This document shows, in pieces, positions 1 to 8,656 of a stretch of DNA of 64,000 bases. A program made the translations under genes and the position numbers. Source of the stretch: an uncultured Algibacter sp. (lineage in GTDB: Bacteria; Bacteroidota; Bacteroidia; Flavobacteriales; Flavobacteriaceae); contig CALGNX010000010.1 in assembly GCA_937958265.1 (NCBI GenBank), forward strand, positions 1 through 64,000, read 5' to 3'. Every line of letters starts with the position of its first letter. The first letter of the stretch is position 1. The notes under the pieces are model-generated. The model saw only the letters and a list, made by a program, of their open reading frames with translations, had not been told where the DNA came from and did no database searches.

Positions 1-356
1 CTTGTTAATGAACTACCGCTTCACTCAACTTACATGCCTTGCTTAGCGGGGTGCAAATATACATTACTTTAGATCATAATAACTAATGTTTTTACACTTA
101 TTTTTAATTTATTTTACAAATTAATGGTAATACGCTTAAAACTTGCCAGTTAAAAATAATAAAACAAGAAATTAACACATCTAATAGATTAAAGCCTCGA
201 GTGTTTACAATCTAACAGGACTTATATCATTGTAAAATAATTAACTAATACGCCATACAATCTTTAGTATCCGATAATCAAACAACCATTAAACCTTCTT
301 TCCCATCAATAATTAATCGGACAGGTAGAAAACATAATATTAACAGATATAATTAT
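1..356. other. Intergenic region downstream of hemL, no gene seen
   Basis: No open frame with coding character is visible on either strand. On the minus strand TATATTTG at 54-61 matches the Bacteroidota -7 element TAnnTTTG and could be a promoter reading out of the left edge of the window. No clear TTG lies at the usual upstream distance, so this is only a weak suggestion. No convincing terminator for hemL is seen. Confidence 0.4.
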
Positions 357-1643
357 TTATAATGTTTTCGCAACATCAGCAATTGCGGCTATAGTAAAAT
401 CTAAATCCTGATAACTAAGAGCGTCAGTTAGAAACCAAGTTTCAAAAGCACTAGGTGCTATATATACACCTGCTTTAAGCATTCCATGAAAAAATTTCTT
501 GAATATTTCATTATTCCCTTTTGCTGCTGTTTCAAAATCAACCACTTCATCCTTACTAAAATGTACAGAAATCATAGAACCAATTCTATTTATGGTATGT
601 TCTATATTATTTTCATTTAAAGCCTTAGCCATTCCCTTATGCAAATAAGCCGTTTTATCTTCGAGCCTTTTAAATACATCTGCATCATTATCCAATGCTG
701 TTAACATCGCTAAGCCAGCAGCCATTGCTAATGGATTTCCACTTAAAGTACCCGCTTGGTAAACCGGTCCTTGAGGCGCTAAATAGTTCATAATTTCACT
801 CCTTGCAGCAAAAGCACCTACAGGTAGTCCTCCTCCAATAACTTTACCAAAGCAAACAATATCTGCGTGAACTCCAAACAATTCCTGGCATGCACCCTTT
901 GCTAAGCGAAAGCCCGTCATTACCTCATCAAAAACTAAGAGAATTTGGTTGGCATCACATAAAGCTCTGAGCGCTTGTAAAAACCCTTTTTTTGGTGGTA
1001 TACACCCCATATTACCGGCAACAGGTTCTATAATTATACATGCTATTTCATTTTTGTTAGCTTCAATTACTTGAGTCACATTTTCAATATCATTATAACG
1101 AGCTAATAAAGTGTCTTTAGCTGTTCCTTTAGTAACACCAGGACTATTTGGAGTACCAAATGTACTCGCTCCGCTTCCGGCCTCAATTAAAAATGAATCG
1201 GAATGCCCATGATAACATCCCGCGAATTTGATAATTTTATCTTTACCCGAAAAACCTCTAGCTAAACGTATTGCACTCATACAGGCTTCTGTACCCGAAT
1301 TCACAAAACGTATTTTATCGATATTAGGCACCATTGAAACTGCTAACTCTGCAATTTCTGTTTCTATTTCAGTAGGCATTCCAAACGATGTTCCTTTTTT
1401 AGCCTTTTCAATAACTGCATTTACAACAGGTTTGTAAGCATGGCCTAAAATCATAGGTCCCCAAGAATTTATATAATCAATTAAGCGATTACCATCTTCA
1501 TCATATAAATATGCTCCTTTAGCTTCTTTTACAAATATCGGAGTTCCGCCAACACCTTTAAATGCTCTAACAGGCGAATTAACTCCTCCAGGTATTACTT
1601 TTTCTGCTTGTGCGAATAATGCGCTACTTCTCTTATAAATCAT
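357..1643 (-). CDS. hemL: Glutamate-1-semialdehyde 2,1-aminomutase
   Basis: PLP enzyme that converts glutamate-1-semialdehyde to 5-aminolevulinate, the last step of the C5 route to haem. It is a cytoplasmic class-III aminotransferase-fold protein. The 428-residue length is normal for HemL. The N-terminus has [13 protein letters not shown], the cofactor region has [16 protein letters not shown] and FDEVMTGFR, and the PLP lysine lies in [13 protein letters not shown] near residue 267. It is the last gene of a tight minus-strand group: the LysM glucosaminidase stop is 5 bases upstream and the PLP deaminase-like gene precedes that, so the three are probably co-transcribed. No defects are seen. 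Confidence 0.97.
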   Translation of the reverse strand: MIYKRSSALFAQAEKVIPGGVNSPVRAFKGVGGTPIFVKEAKGAYLYDEDGNRLIDYINSWGPMILGHAYKPVVNAVIEKAKKGTSFGMPTEIETEIAELAVSMVPNIDKIRFVNSGTEACMSAIRLARGFSGKDKIIKFAGCYHGHSDSFLIEAGSGASTFGTPNSPGVTKGTAKDTLLARYNDIENVTQVIEANKNEIACIIIEPVAGNMGCIPPKKGFLQALRALCDANQILLVFDEVMTGFRLAKGACQELFGVHADIVCFGKVIGGGLPVGAFAARSEIMNYLAPQGPVYQAGTLSGNPLAMAAGLAMLTALDNDADVFKRLEDKTAYLHKGMAKALNENNIEHTINRIGSMISVHFSKDEVVDFETAAKGNNEIFKKFFHGMLKAGVYIAPSAFETWFLTDALSYQDLDFTIAAIADVAKTL

Positions 1644-1648
1644 ATTAG

Positions 1649-2455
1649 CTAATTATTTTTTGATGATGACTTTATAACCAATACCTGCCCGATATTAAGC
1701 GAAGCATCTTGTAAGCCGTTTAAACTTTGAAGTTCTTTTACTGTTATATTGTGGCGTTTTGAAATTGAGTATAATGTATCTCCCTTAACCACTCTATACG
1801 TATCATGCTCATTTACCTTTACCGCTTGGTAACGGGCGTAGGGCTTACCAAGAACCTCTTGATCAAATGCGCTTAAATTATAACGTTCAATTAAACTAAT
1901 TAGCTTTCTAGGATATTTAGGATCTGTTGCATAACCTGCTAATTTAAGACCTTTTGCCCATCCTTTATAATCTTCTTTCTTAAGCATAAACAGTTTTGAA
2001 TAACGCTTTCTTTCTGATAAAAATAAGGAATGATCTCTGAAAGAATATTTAGCATCTTTATATTTCCTGAAACACTCTTGCCTAGCATCATCGTCGTGAT
2101 AGATTTTTTGACCAGTCCAACCATGACATTTTATCCCAAAATGATTATTAGCTTTAACAGACAACCTCCCGTTGCCTGAACCAGATTCCAAAATACCTTG
2201 TGCTAAGGTGATACTTGCTGGAATACCATATAAACGCATTTCCTCCTGAGCCGTTACTTTATGAGCATCAATATAACGCTCTGTGTTACTAGCATAAACC
2301 CTAGGTACTACTTTTATATCCTCTAGACTTTTCTCTTCCGTTTTCCTATTAACTACTTTTGTATTTTGTGTAGACCTTTTTGTTACAATTCCTTTTTTGG
2401 ACCTACAACTAAAGACTACAAATACAACACAAATAAAAACTATTAATTTCTTCAT
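1649..2455 (-). CDS. LysM-domain glucosaminidase lipoprotein
   Basis: Predicted cell-wall hydrolase of the GH73-type mannosyl-glycoprotein endo-beta-N-acetylglucosaminidase family, which cleaves the peptidoglycan glycan chain. The 268-residue protein begins with a lipoprotein signal (hydrophobic stretch ending VVFSC, Cys about residue 17). The catalytic domain follows at about residues 55-200, with the family pattern [14 protein letters not shown] and [13 protein letters not shown]. The C-terminus carries one LysM repeat ([18 protein letters not shown]...), a peptidoglycan-binding module. Likely anchored in a membrane facing the periplasm. It lies between the deaminase-like gene and hemL with gaps of 4-5 bases. 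The function comes from domain recognition; the substrate is untested. Confidence 0.9.
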   Translation of the reverse strand: MKKLIVFICVVFVVFSCRSKKGIVTKRSTQNTKVVNRKTEEKSLEDIKVVPRVYASNTERYIDAHKVTAQEEMRLYGIPASITLAQGILESGSGNGRLSVKANNHFGIKCHGWTGQKIYHDDDARQECFRKYKDAKYSFRDHSLFLSERKRYSKLFMLKKEDYKGWAKGLKLAGYATDPKYPRKLISLIERYNLSAFDQEVLGKPYARYQAVKVNEHDTYRVVKGDTLYSISKRHNITVKELQSLNGLQDASLNIGQVLVIKSSSKNN

Positions 2456-2459
2456 GAGT

Positions 2460-3368
2460 TTAAATAATTACGGGTAATTTTTTCTTTTTTAGAGTACGAT
2501 TCATGCCCTCAATACCTTGCAAACCACCAGTATGAATTGCTAAAATTTTTGAGCCTTTTGGAAAATAGCCTTTTTCAATTAAATCCATAATACCAAAAAA
2601 CATTTTACCTGTATAAACAGGATCCAAAGGTACATTATAATTCGTTTTAAAATAATTAATAAAGGTAACCAATGCTGTGTTCGTTTTAGCATACCCGCCA
2701 AAATGGTAATCATTTATGAGTTTCCAATTCGTTTGCTTGGCAAATTTATTAATATCGTGGTGTAAAAAATCACCTTTTAGAGCAGGAAAACCTAAAACCT
2801 GTTGATTACCCTTAACTCCATTTATTAAACCTGAAATAGTGCCACCGGTACCAACAGCGCAGCATATATAATTAAAAAGCGCATCATCATGTGCTAAAAT
2901 CTCTTCACATCCTTTAACGGCTAGAACATTTGTCCCCCCTTCAGGTATCATAAAAAAAGCTCCAAATTCAGATTTTAAAGCTTGTACAAAGGCTTCAGAT
3001 GTTTTATTTCTATAGGCCTCTCGTGTAACAAACTTGAAATGCATACCCTCTGCTTTAGAAAAACTAAGTGTTGCATTACTCGATATTTTATCCTGCAACT
3101 CTTCTCCCCTAATAACTCCAATAGTTTCAAAACCAAACAAACGCCCAGCGGAAGCAACTGCTGCTATATGGTTTGAATAGGCTCCGCCAAAAGTTAAAAG
3201 CTTACTAAAGCCGTTCTTTTTTGCCTCAACCAAATTATATTTTAATTTTCTGAATTTGTTACCTGAAACAAATGGATGAATCTTGTCTTCACGTTTCACA
3301 TAAAGTTCAACATCCTTTTCAGGTAATTGAATCTGCTGATTGGCGCTATTTTCAACCGTAAATATCAT
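2460..3368 (-). CDS. PLP enzyme, ACC deaminase / D-cysteine desulfhydrase family
   Basis: Fold-type II PLP enzyme of the 1-aminocyclopropane-1-carboxylate deaminase/D-cysteine desulfhydrase family, 302 residues, slightly shorter than typical members (about 330). The PLP lysine is in VSGNKFRKLKYNL near residue 38. The serine-asparagine region is LTFGGAYSNHIAAVA and the phosphate loop is AVGTGGTISGLI. Family members act on small D- or cyclic amino acids, and the sequence does not decide the substrate. It is the first gene of the operon leading to hemL. A minus-strand -7 element TATCTTTG lies at 3374-3381, giving a very short leader to the ATG at 3368. Confidence 0.85.
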   Translation of the reverse strand: MIFTVENSANQQIQLPEKDVELYVKREDKIHPFVSGNKFRKLKYNLVEAKKNGFSKLLTFGGAYSNHIAAVASAGRLFGFETIGVIRGEELQDKISSNATLSFSKAEGMHFKFVTREAYRNKTSEAFVQALKSEFGAFFMIPEGGTNVLAVKGCEEILAHDDALFNYICCAVGTGGTISGLINGVKGNQQVLGFPALKGDFLHHDINKFAKQTNWKLINDYHFGGYAKTNTALVTFINYFKTNYNVPLDPVYTGKMFFGIMDLIEKGYFPKGSKILAIHTGGLQGIEGMNRTLKKKKLPVII

Positions 3369-3373
3369 AAAAG

Positions 3374-3381
3374 CAAAGATA
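3374..3381 (-). promoter_or_regulatory. -7 promoter element for the deaminase-glucosaminidase-hemL operon
   Basis: TATCTTTG on the minus strand matches the Bacteroidota housekeeping -7 consensus TAnnTTTG and ends 5 bases before the ATG of the first operon gene. A start of transcription about 7 bases downstream would give an almost leaderless mRNA. No clear TTG -33 element is seen upstream, which limits confidence. Confidence 0.4.
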
Positions 3382-3490
3382 AATTTAAACCGCTTAGTTT
3401 TTAATATTAAAACCTTTAATTTTTATTATTTTACCCATTACATAGTCTATAAAATGAAGCCTCTAGCTCAAGCGTTTATTTAAAGCAAAA

Positions 3491-3823
3491 TCAAATACAT
3501 TTAAAATAACTTAAAAACCCAAAAAACTTGCGCGTGTTAAGATAGTCTAGATTCTGATCATTCAAGTACGCTTCACGCTCAAATGAAATATAACGATATG
3601 CTTTTTGCCAAGTTCGATATTGTATTAATCGCACTAAAAATTCCATTACATACCAAATATAAAACGGAATAACCAATAACTCCAACTGCTGTTTTAAATG
3701 AATCTTTTCATGATTAATTAAAACCGCATTAACCTTTAAGGATTTATTTTTTAAAAATATGAAAGGAAACAACGTTATAGCTATATAATTTTTAGGTACT
3801 ACATATTTAAAAACAATAATCAT
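3491..3823 (-). CDS. Small conserved membrane-associated protein with HExxH motif
   Basis: A 110-residue protein of a type I recognise as conserved and unnamed in flavobacteria. It contains the zinc-metallopeptidase-like motif HEKIH (about residue 39), followed by the hydrophobic stretch LELLVIPFYIWYVMEFLVRLIQY and then SFEREAYLN about 45 residues after HEKIH, where the glutamate could be a third metal ligand. The layout recalls a minimal gluzincin with one hydrophobic helix. Proteolytic activity is inference from the motif only. It is monocistronic and divergent from the small DUF5522-like gene. The start at 3823 is the first ATG, followed by a hydrophobic N-terminus. Confidence 0.7.
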   Translation of the reverse strand: MIIVFKYVVPKNYIAITLFPFIFLKNKSLKVNAVLINHEKIHLKQQLELLVIPFYIWYVMEFLVRLIQYRTWQKAYRYISFEREAYLNDQNLDYLNTRKFFGFLSYFKCI

Positions 3824-3872
3824 ATTTTATCAATCTCAAAAACCACACCAATTTATAGTACCTTTGTAAAGC

Positions 3873-4037
3873 ATGAAAAAAAGAATTCCAATTGAAGCCG
3901 GTGATTTTTACTTAACACTAGAAGGCTACCGCTGTTTTACAGAGCAATACCATTTAAAACGCGGATATTGCTGTGAGAACGGCTGTAAACACTGCCCGTA
4001 TGGCTTTGACAAGGCAACAAACACCATAAAAAAATAG
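3873..4037 (+). CDS. DUF5522-like small cysteine-rich protein
   Basis: A 54-residue open frame starting MKKRIPIEAGDFYLTLEGYR and ending at TAG 4037. The core is GYCCENGCKHCPYGF, a cluster of four or more cysteines plus His of the DUF5522 type, found as a short stand-alone protein in many Bacteroidota and also fused to larger proteins. A metal-binding role is likely from the cysteines but the function is unknown. It is divergent from the HExxH protein, with the two ATGs 50 bases apart. Confidence 0.8.
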   Translation: MKKRIPIEAGDFYLTLEGYRCFTEQYHLKRGYCCENGCKHCPYGFDKATNTIKK

Positions 4038-4190
4038 TATTATTTATTCTTTTCTGTTTTTTGGTTATTTGGTATGATTATTGGTTATAATTTAAAACTT
4101 AGCAAAAGAGGAATTGCTATTTTTTATGATAGCAACATAAACATAGGGCATTTTTCTTTTTTTAATCTTACACATTAAAAATAAACTACT

Positions 4191-4742
4191 ATGAAAAATA
4201 TTTTTAAAACTTTAGCTGTAATTATTCTTATAACAAGCCTATCTTCTTGCAACTCTATAAAAGTAGCGACAGATTATGATAGAACTACTAATTTTAATAA
4301 TTATAAAACTTTCGCCTTTTTTAAAACAGGTATCGATCAAGCTGAAATTAGTGATTTAGATAAGCGAAGAATATTACGTGCTATTGAAGCAGAACTTTTA
4401 GTTAAAGGGCTTACAAAATCTGAAAACCCAGATATAGTAGTTAGTTTATTTACCAAATCGCAACAACGTGTTGACGTTTTTAATAATAACTTAGGTTTTG
4501 GCGGTTGGGGTTTTGGTGGCTTTGGACCAGGTTGGGGCTGGGGTTGGAACCAACAACCTAATGTATCCACTAGTATAGAAGGACATTTGTACATTGATTT
4601 AATTGATGCTAGTAAAAAAGAATTAGTTTGGCAAGGAATCGGTACTGGTTTTTTAAGCAGAAATATGAATAAAAAGGAAGCCCGTATAAAACAATTTGTT
4701 TCTCAAATTATGAGTAAATACCCACCAAAATTAGAAAAATAA
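4191..4742 (+). CDS. DUF4136 domain lipoprotein
   Basis: A 183-residue outer- or periplasmic-membrane lipoprotein. The signal peptide ends in the lipobox SLSSC (Cys about residue 20). The DUF4136 pattern follows: VATDYDRTTNFNNYKTFAF near the N-terminus and a C-terminal LYIDLIDASKKELVWQGIG. Between them is a Gly/Trp-rich insertion (GGWGFGGFGPGWGWGW, about residues 104-119) that is common in this family. Function is unknown; members are thought to be envelope proteins. Stand-alone gene followed by a hairpin at 4759-4792. Confidence 0.88.
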   Translation: MKNIFKTLAVIILITSLSSCNSIKVATDYDRTTNFNNYKTFAFFKTGIDQAEISDLDKRRILRAIEAELLVKGLTKSENPDIVVSLFTKSQQRVDVFNNNLGFGGWGFGGFGPGWGWGWNQQPNVSTSIEGHLYIDLIDASKKELVWQGIGTGFLSRNMNKKEARIKQFVSQIMSKYPPKLEK

Positions 4743-4758
4743 TCTTTTAAAATATTTA

Positions 4759-4792
4759 AGCCACTAACAATACAACTACTAAGTTAGTGGCT
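4759..4792 (+). terminator. Hairpin after the DUF4136 gene
   Basis: AAGCCACTAAC at 4758-4768 pairs with GTTAGTGGCT at 4783-4792 around a 14-base loop. There is no strong T run after it, so it may be a weak terminator or an mRNA-stabilising hairpin. It begins about 16 bases after the stop codon. Confidence 0.5.
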
Positions 4793-4916
4793 ATTATAAT
4801 ATACTATAAGACTTATTATCGTTTAACACCTACTATACCTTAGCCTTATATTATTTGTAATTCCCTAAAACCCCTGAGAATAATAATTACTGCTTCTAAC
4901 AACCACGCTATAATTC

Positions 4917-5675
4917 TCAAATTACCTTAAACTGTGTTACATAAGTATCTTCAATATCTTTATAACTGTTGGTACAATACACATGGTTTATAGTTTCCTT
5001 CAACTCATTAAACCCATAATTAAATTGACCATGTGTAACATATAAAAACACCTTTGCAGCTCCTTTATTTTTTAAGGCTTTTGCTAAAAATTTAAAAGTT
5101 CTACCACCATCGGCAAGATCATCTACTATTAAACAATCTTTATTGGTAATATTACCCTGTATTAAAATTTCAGGAACTCCATTAACCCGTACTTTGTTAG
5201 CTGGCACCAAATCTGCATGTAATTGTTCTGCAATCTCATGGGTTGTTTTATAAGCGCCAGCATCCGGACTTATCAATAGCGGATTTCCAATATTATTGTA
5301 CGCTTTTTTCACATATTCAAAAGCACTTAATGCCTTCGAATTATTAATTAAAGCTAAAGTTATACTACTATGCGGATGTAGAACTTCAACCTCATCAAAA
5401 TTCATAGTATTAATAAAACTAGAAATTATTTTCAAATCGAAAGATTCTGAAGCATTAAACCTTCTATCTGAGCGCTGTCCTATAAGACAGTAGATAGTAA
5501 GTTTAGAAATTAAATTTTTATTAGCGGAGACGTTATTATCCCAGGCGTCCTTTATAGCAGCAATACGAAATAAATCGGCATAAGTATTACCTCTAATTTT
5601 AATGTGCAATGCCCCCGATGTTAAAATTTTTGCCGCAACTTGCCCGTCCTTATATTCTTTAATGTCGTATTTCAT
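4917..5675 (-). CDS. Ribose-phosphate pyrophosphokinase-like phosphoribosyltransferase
   Basis: A 252-residue homologue of PRPP synthetase, shorter than housekeeping Prs (about 310). The C-terminal PRPP-binding loop is clear in CLIVDDLADGGRTF (about residues 180-193) and an SPDAGA segment precedes it. The N-terminal half has a Prs-like GQRSDRRF segment. Short Prs-like proteins of this kind are known next to NAMPT-type nicotinamide phosphoribosyltransferase genes in bacteria and phages, where they support NAD salvage. Here the upstream region (6226-6690) holds only fragments of a NAMPT-like gene and a NUDIX gene, so this may be the surviving member of such a locus. It looks intact itself. Confidence 0.82.
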   Translation of the reverse strand: MKYDIKEYKDGQVAAKILTSGALHIKIRGNTYADLFRIAAIKDAWDNNVSANKNLISKLTIYCLIGQRSDRRFNASESFDLKIISSFINTMNFDEVEVLHPHSSITLALINNSKALSAFEYVKKAYNNIGNPLLISPDAGAYKTTHEIAEQLHADLVPANKVRVNGVPEILIQGNITNKDCLIVDDLADGGRTFKFLAKALKNKGAAKVFLYVTHGQFNYGFNELKETINHVYCTNSYKDIEDTYVTQFKVI

Positions 5676-6225
5676 GTCTTTACGTTTTATTTCGAGATTA
5701 TTACAAACTAAATAGCCTTACGATATCCTTTTCTCAAACTTATTTATTCATAAGTAGTTTAGCTACTAATGGTTATTCACCTTAAAACTTAATCCCTGCT
5801 TAATGAGTGTCCTTTTTTTTACTAAAAATCACAAGTATAACAATACAAATATTATATTTTTTATGAAGTCAACCTTCAACATACTTCCTACTGAAGTTCA
5901 TCAGTTGTTTTTACACTTGGCTTTTTTATTTAAAAACACAATATTCCTAAGAAGTTTTTACGATAAACTTATTTAAACTAAATAAACTATTGCGACTCCA
6001 CTACCCCAAATACGATTTACCAATAAAAGTTACTTGTAGCTTCTGTTTATTTTTAAAAACTATTCTATTAAAAGCTAAACAAACAATTAATACAGTTCTT
6101 CAATTTGAAGTTTTTAAACCCCAGTAGCTCACTATAGTGTAAAATGGTTTAGAAATAATTATCGGTTAACCATATAAACACACACAACATTTTATAAAAA
6201 AAGTCAAGTTAAAATCTTCGTTCAA
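5676..6225. other. 550-base gap without an intact gene
   Basis: Very AT-rich with stops in all frames. I cannot read any protein remnant here, unlike the adjoining 6226-6690. It lies between the Prs-like gene and the NAMPT-like fragment and may be further decayed DNA of the same locus. Confidence 0.5.
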
Positions 6226-6432
6226 TTAAATATTTAAATTAATTTTCGTTCTTATTTCCTCTAAAGTAGTTTCATTAAAAAATTTGCCGTTTTCATAAAT
6301 AAGTTTTAGCTCTCCTTCGCTTTCCTCAGCTTCAGTTGCTTCATCAATTAATTGGTATCCACCGTTCAACAAATCAACTTTTATTAATCCTTTTGCAGAT
6401 TTTTTAATACCATTATCTGTAATTGGATTTTT
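6226..6432 (-). pseudogene. C-terminal fragment of NAMPT-like nicotinamide phosphoribosyltransferase
   Basis: In the minus frame starting near 6432 the sequence reads KNPITDNGIKKSAKGLIKV, then about 48 residues ending EEIRTKINLNI and TAA at 6228-6226. The NPxTD..KKSxKG start and the NGK...T..EIR end are the C-terminal signature of nicotinamide phosphoribosyltransferase (NAMPT/NadV family). About 68 codons of a protein normally near 480 residues remain and there is no start codon. It joins directly, out of frame, to the NUDIX fragment, so a deletion has removed most of the gene. The assignment is by recognition of the C-terminal pattern. Confidence 0.72.
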
Positions 6433-6690
6433 ATATATTTGGCATGATCGAATACCAAGGCTGTTAGCTTATTACTTTTAAACCATTGTGCTTGCTCTGC
6501 ATCGGTTACAGCTGAAATTTTAAAAGTTTTTGGTCTTACCAATCCAACATAGGCCACAGATATAACCCGACCTCGAGGATCTCTATCCACATCACCAAAA
6601 GTACAAAGCTGTTCCAGATAATTAATTTCAACACCAGTTTCTTCTTATAGCTCTCTTTTTCCGTGTTTTCTAAAACTTCATCTTGAATAC
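6433..6690 (-). pseudogene. Fragment of a NUDIX (NrtR-type) gene with stop and frameshift
   Basis: In one minus frame the NUDIX box half REL-stop-EETGVEI is seen, with TAA at 6645-6647, followed in frame by LEQLCTFGDVDRDPRGR and VISVAYVGLV, then LVFDHAKY. These are hallmarks of NUDIX proteins of the ADP-ribose pyrophosphatase/NrtR regulator class. The segment just upstream (DEVLENTEK) is in a different frame, so there is also an indel near 6650. The N-terminal third is absent, because the frame runs straight into the end of the enoyl-CoA hydratase gene, and the winged-helix part is gone because the sequence switches to the NAMPT-like fragment. Clearly non-functional. Confidence 0.75.
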
Positions 6691-7440
6691 TTATTTAAAT
6701 CGATTTAACACAGCCTTTGTAAAACTACTTAAAACAAGTTTTCCACTCATTTCGGCACGCCCATTTAAAAGTGCATCCCAATTATCTGTACCTTTCCAAA
6801 ATACTTTTTTCATTTCTTCTACTGCTTCAGGGTTATAACTTGCTAGTTTATTTGCTAGATCCTCAACAGCATCATCTAAAAGTTCCAAGGTTTCAAAAAC
6901 CTGAGCATAGAGTCCTTTTTCTTTAGCAAAATCAGCAGAAAAAAAAGACTCCGCATTTATAGTCATTTGCGACATCGCAGAAACTCCAATTTTTCGAGTA
7001 ACAGCAGGCTCAATAACAAACGGACCAATACCTATACTTAATTCACTCAATCTTATAGCTGCATGTTTTGTTGCCAAACAATAATCTGTAGCTGCTATTA
7101 AACCCAAACCGCCACCTACAGATTTACCCTGTACTCTACCTATAATTAATTTAGGGCATTTACGCATCGCATTTATAACGTTTGCAAAACCTAAAAAGAA
7201 ATTTTTACCTGTATTTGTATTTTCAATAGTAATTAATTCATTAAAACTGGCGCCTGCACAAAACGTTCGGTCACCTCCACTTTTTAACACAATAATTTTA
7301 ATAGCCTCGTTTTTACCAGCTTTATTTATTAACTGTTCAAGTTTTAATAAAAGTGTACTAGGCAAGGCATTTTTGTTCGGGTGATAAAATTCAATATACC
7401 CAACATCATTTTTTACAGTTATAGTAGCGTAAGCCTTCAT
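6691..7440 (-). CDS. Enoyl-CoA hydratase/isomerase family protein
   Basis: A 249-residue crotonase-fold protein, normal length. The oxyanion-hole regions are GGDRTFCAGASFNEL (about residues 54-68) and GRVQGKSVGGGLGLIAATDY (about 100-120). Family members hydrate or isomerise enoyl-CoA thioesters in fatty-acid or amino-acid breakdown. The active-site acidic residues cannot be placed well enough to choose the substrate. Single gene on the minus strand, divergent from the rhodanese gene. Its stop abuts the degraded NUDIX fragment. Confidence 0.9.
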   Translation of the reverse strand: MKAYATITVKNDVGYIEFYHPNKNALPSTLLLKLEQLINKAGKNEAIKIIVLKSGGDRTFCAGASFNELITIENTNTGKNFFLGFANVINAMRKCPKLIIGRVQGKSVGGGLGLIAATDYCLATKHAAIRLSELSIGIGPFVIEPAVTRKIGVSAMSQMTINAESFFSADFAKEKGLYAQVFETLELLDDAVEDLANKLASYNPEAVEEMKKVFWKGTDNWDALLNGRAEMSGKLVLSSFTKAVLNRFK

Positions 7441-7520
7441 AAAAATTTAAATTTTAAAATGAAATATACACAAAAAACATAGTATTACGGTTAACAACTT
7501 GTTCTTAGTTCTCAAAAATT

Positions 7521-7856
7521 ATGACTAATTTTAAAGAAAAAAGTAAAATGCGCATTATTAGTTATTTATTTAGAAGTAATAAAAAACGTATTGAAGATTT
7601 TAACCACCGTGGCGCTGTTATTATTGATGTAAGAACGCACTTGGAATGGGATGCAGGCCATTTAGCAAATGCACTTCATATTCCAATTTCCAATTTAAAA
7701 GATCATGTTGATGCTATAAAAAAAATGAACAAACCCATTATTGTGTATTGCAAAAGTGGCGTACGTTCTGCCAGAGGGGCTAAACTTTTAAAATTTTATA
7801 AAATTGAAGCTATTAATGGCGGAGGTATAGTCAACTTACAAAGGTTTATTAATTAA
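7521..7856 (+). CDS. Rhodanese-like domain protein
   Basis: A 111-residue single rhodanese domain. The conserved start of the domain is AVIIDVRTHLEWDAGHLANA and the active-site loop is CKSGVRS (Cys near residue 77), fitting a sulfurtransferase-type six-residue loop. No signal peptide, so cytoplasmic. Two ATGs are possible; the second, at 7548 (MRIISYLFR...), fits the usual family length better. Its 3' end overlaps the convergent DUF4230 gene by 8 bases. Likely role is sulfur or persulfide transfer, inferred from family. Confidence 0.88.
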   Translation: MTNFKEKSKMRIISYLFRSNKKRIEDFNHRGAVIIDVRTHLEWDAGHLANALHIPISNLKDHVDAIKKMNKPIIVYCKSGVRSARGAKLLKFYKIEAINGGGIVNLQRFIN

Positions 7857-8460
7857 TAACTTGTAAAGCATCGGCAGTAGAAATTGTAGTATCATTATAT
7901 TGCAGACTCCAACCTAATGCATTTGTTAAAATATAAAATTTAGCCAACTCGCTAATTAATCGGTTTTTCGCATTTGATTTTAAATCTGATTTTTCAATTT
8001 TATTTAATAACGATTGCTTTACTCTATTTTTAATAGCATTATAATCTTTAGCCTCAAAAGGATTTAAATAATCTGCCTGAACATCGTAGTATTCAAAATC
8101 TGGATGTATTTTTATTTCTTGTTCAGGAATGCTTACAATTTTCAAGATTTTACGAGTTTCATCTAGCTCAAATTTAATTTTACTTAAATCGTAAGCCACT
8201 GTAACCTCGGCATTAACCACTACTAAAGCTTTTTTTTCGGCAGACCAAAAATCACCTAAAATAGCTTTTGAAGTTTTATAATTAAAAACCTCGCTAAAAT
8301 AACCTTCCGTTACAATAAGCTTCCCAACATTAGAAATTTGCTGTTGTATTAGCAATGAATTTTCTTGAAGTACTATTTCGTTTCGGCGCATACTTTGGTA
8401 GTACTTGTAAACAAATAAAGATACTAGTACTATAACCAAACCTAGAAGAATTCTCCTCAT
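7849..8460 (-). CDS. DUF4230 domain protein
   Basis: A 203-residue protein with an N-terminal membrane anchor (about residues 4-20, LLGLVIVLVSLFVYKYY) followed by an extracytoplasmic DUF4230 domain. Typical features are GKLIVTEGYFSEV near residue 50, ALVVVNAEVTVAYDLSKI in the middle, and VKQSLLNKI later. Function unknown. It is convergent with and overlaps the rhodanese gene by 8 bases, which suggests the pair is compact rather than co-regulated. Confidence 0.85.
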   Translation of the reverse strand: MRRILLGLVIVLVSLFVYKYYQSMRRNEIVLQENSLLIQQQISNVGKLIVTEGYFSEVFNYKTSKAILGDFWSAEKKALVVVNAEVTVAYDLSKIKFELDETRKILKIVSIPEQEIKIHPDFEYYDVQADYLNPFEAKDYNAIKNRVKQSLLNKIEKSDLKSNAKNRLISELAKFYILTNALGWSLQYNDTTISTADALQVIN

Positions 8461-8656
8461 TTTATAATTAAAAAGATAAAACCATTAAAACGTTTTGCAC
8501 ACCCTAACGCCATAGATAAACTTTAAGCGTTTGTAATTATTAAAAAATATAAGACATTATCATTCCAACAAAAAACAACAACAAAAAATAAAGCAAAAAC
8601 TTACTTAGGCCTTGTTAAAATATTTAAGACTTTTATAAATGTAGTAAAACAAAAAT

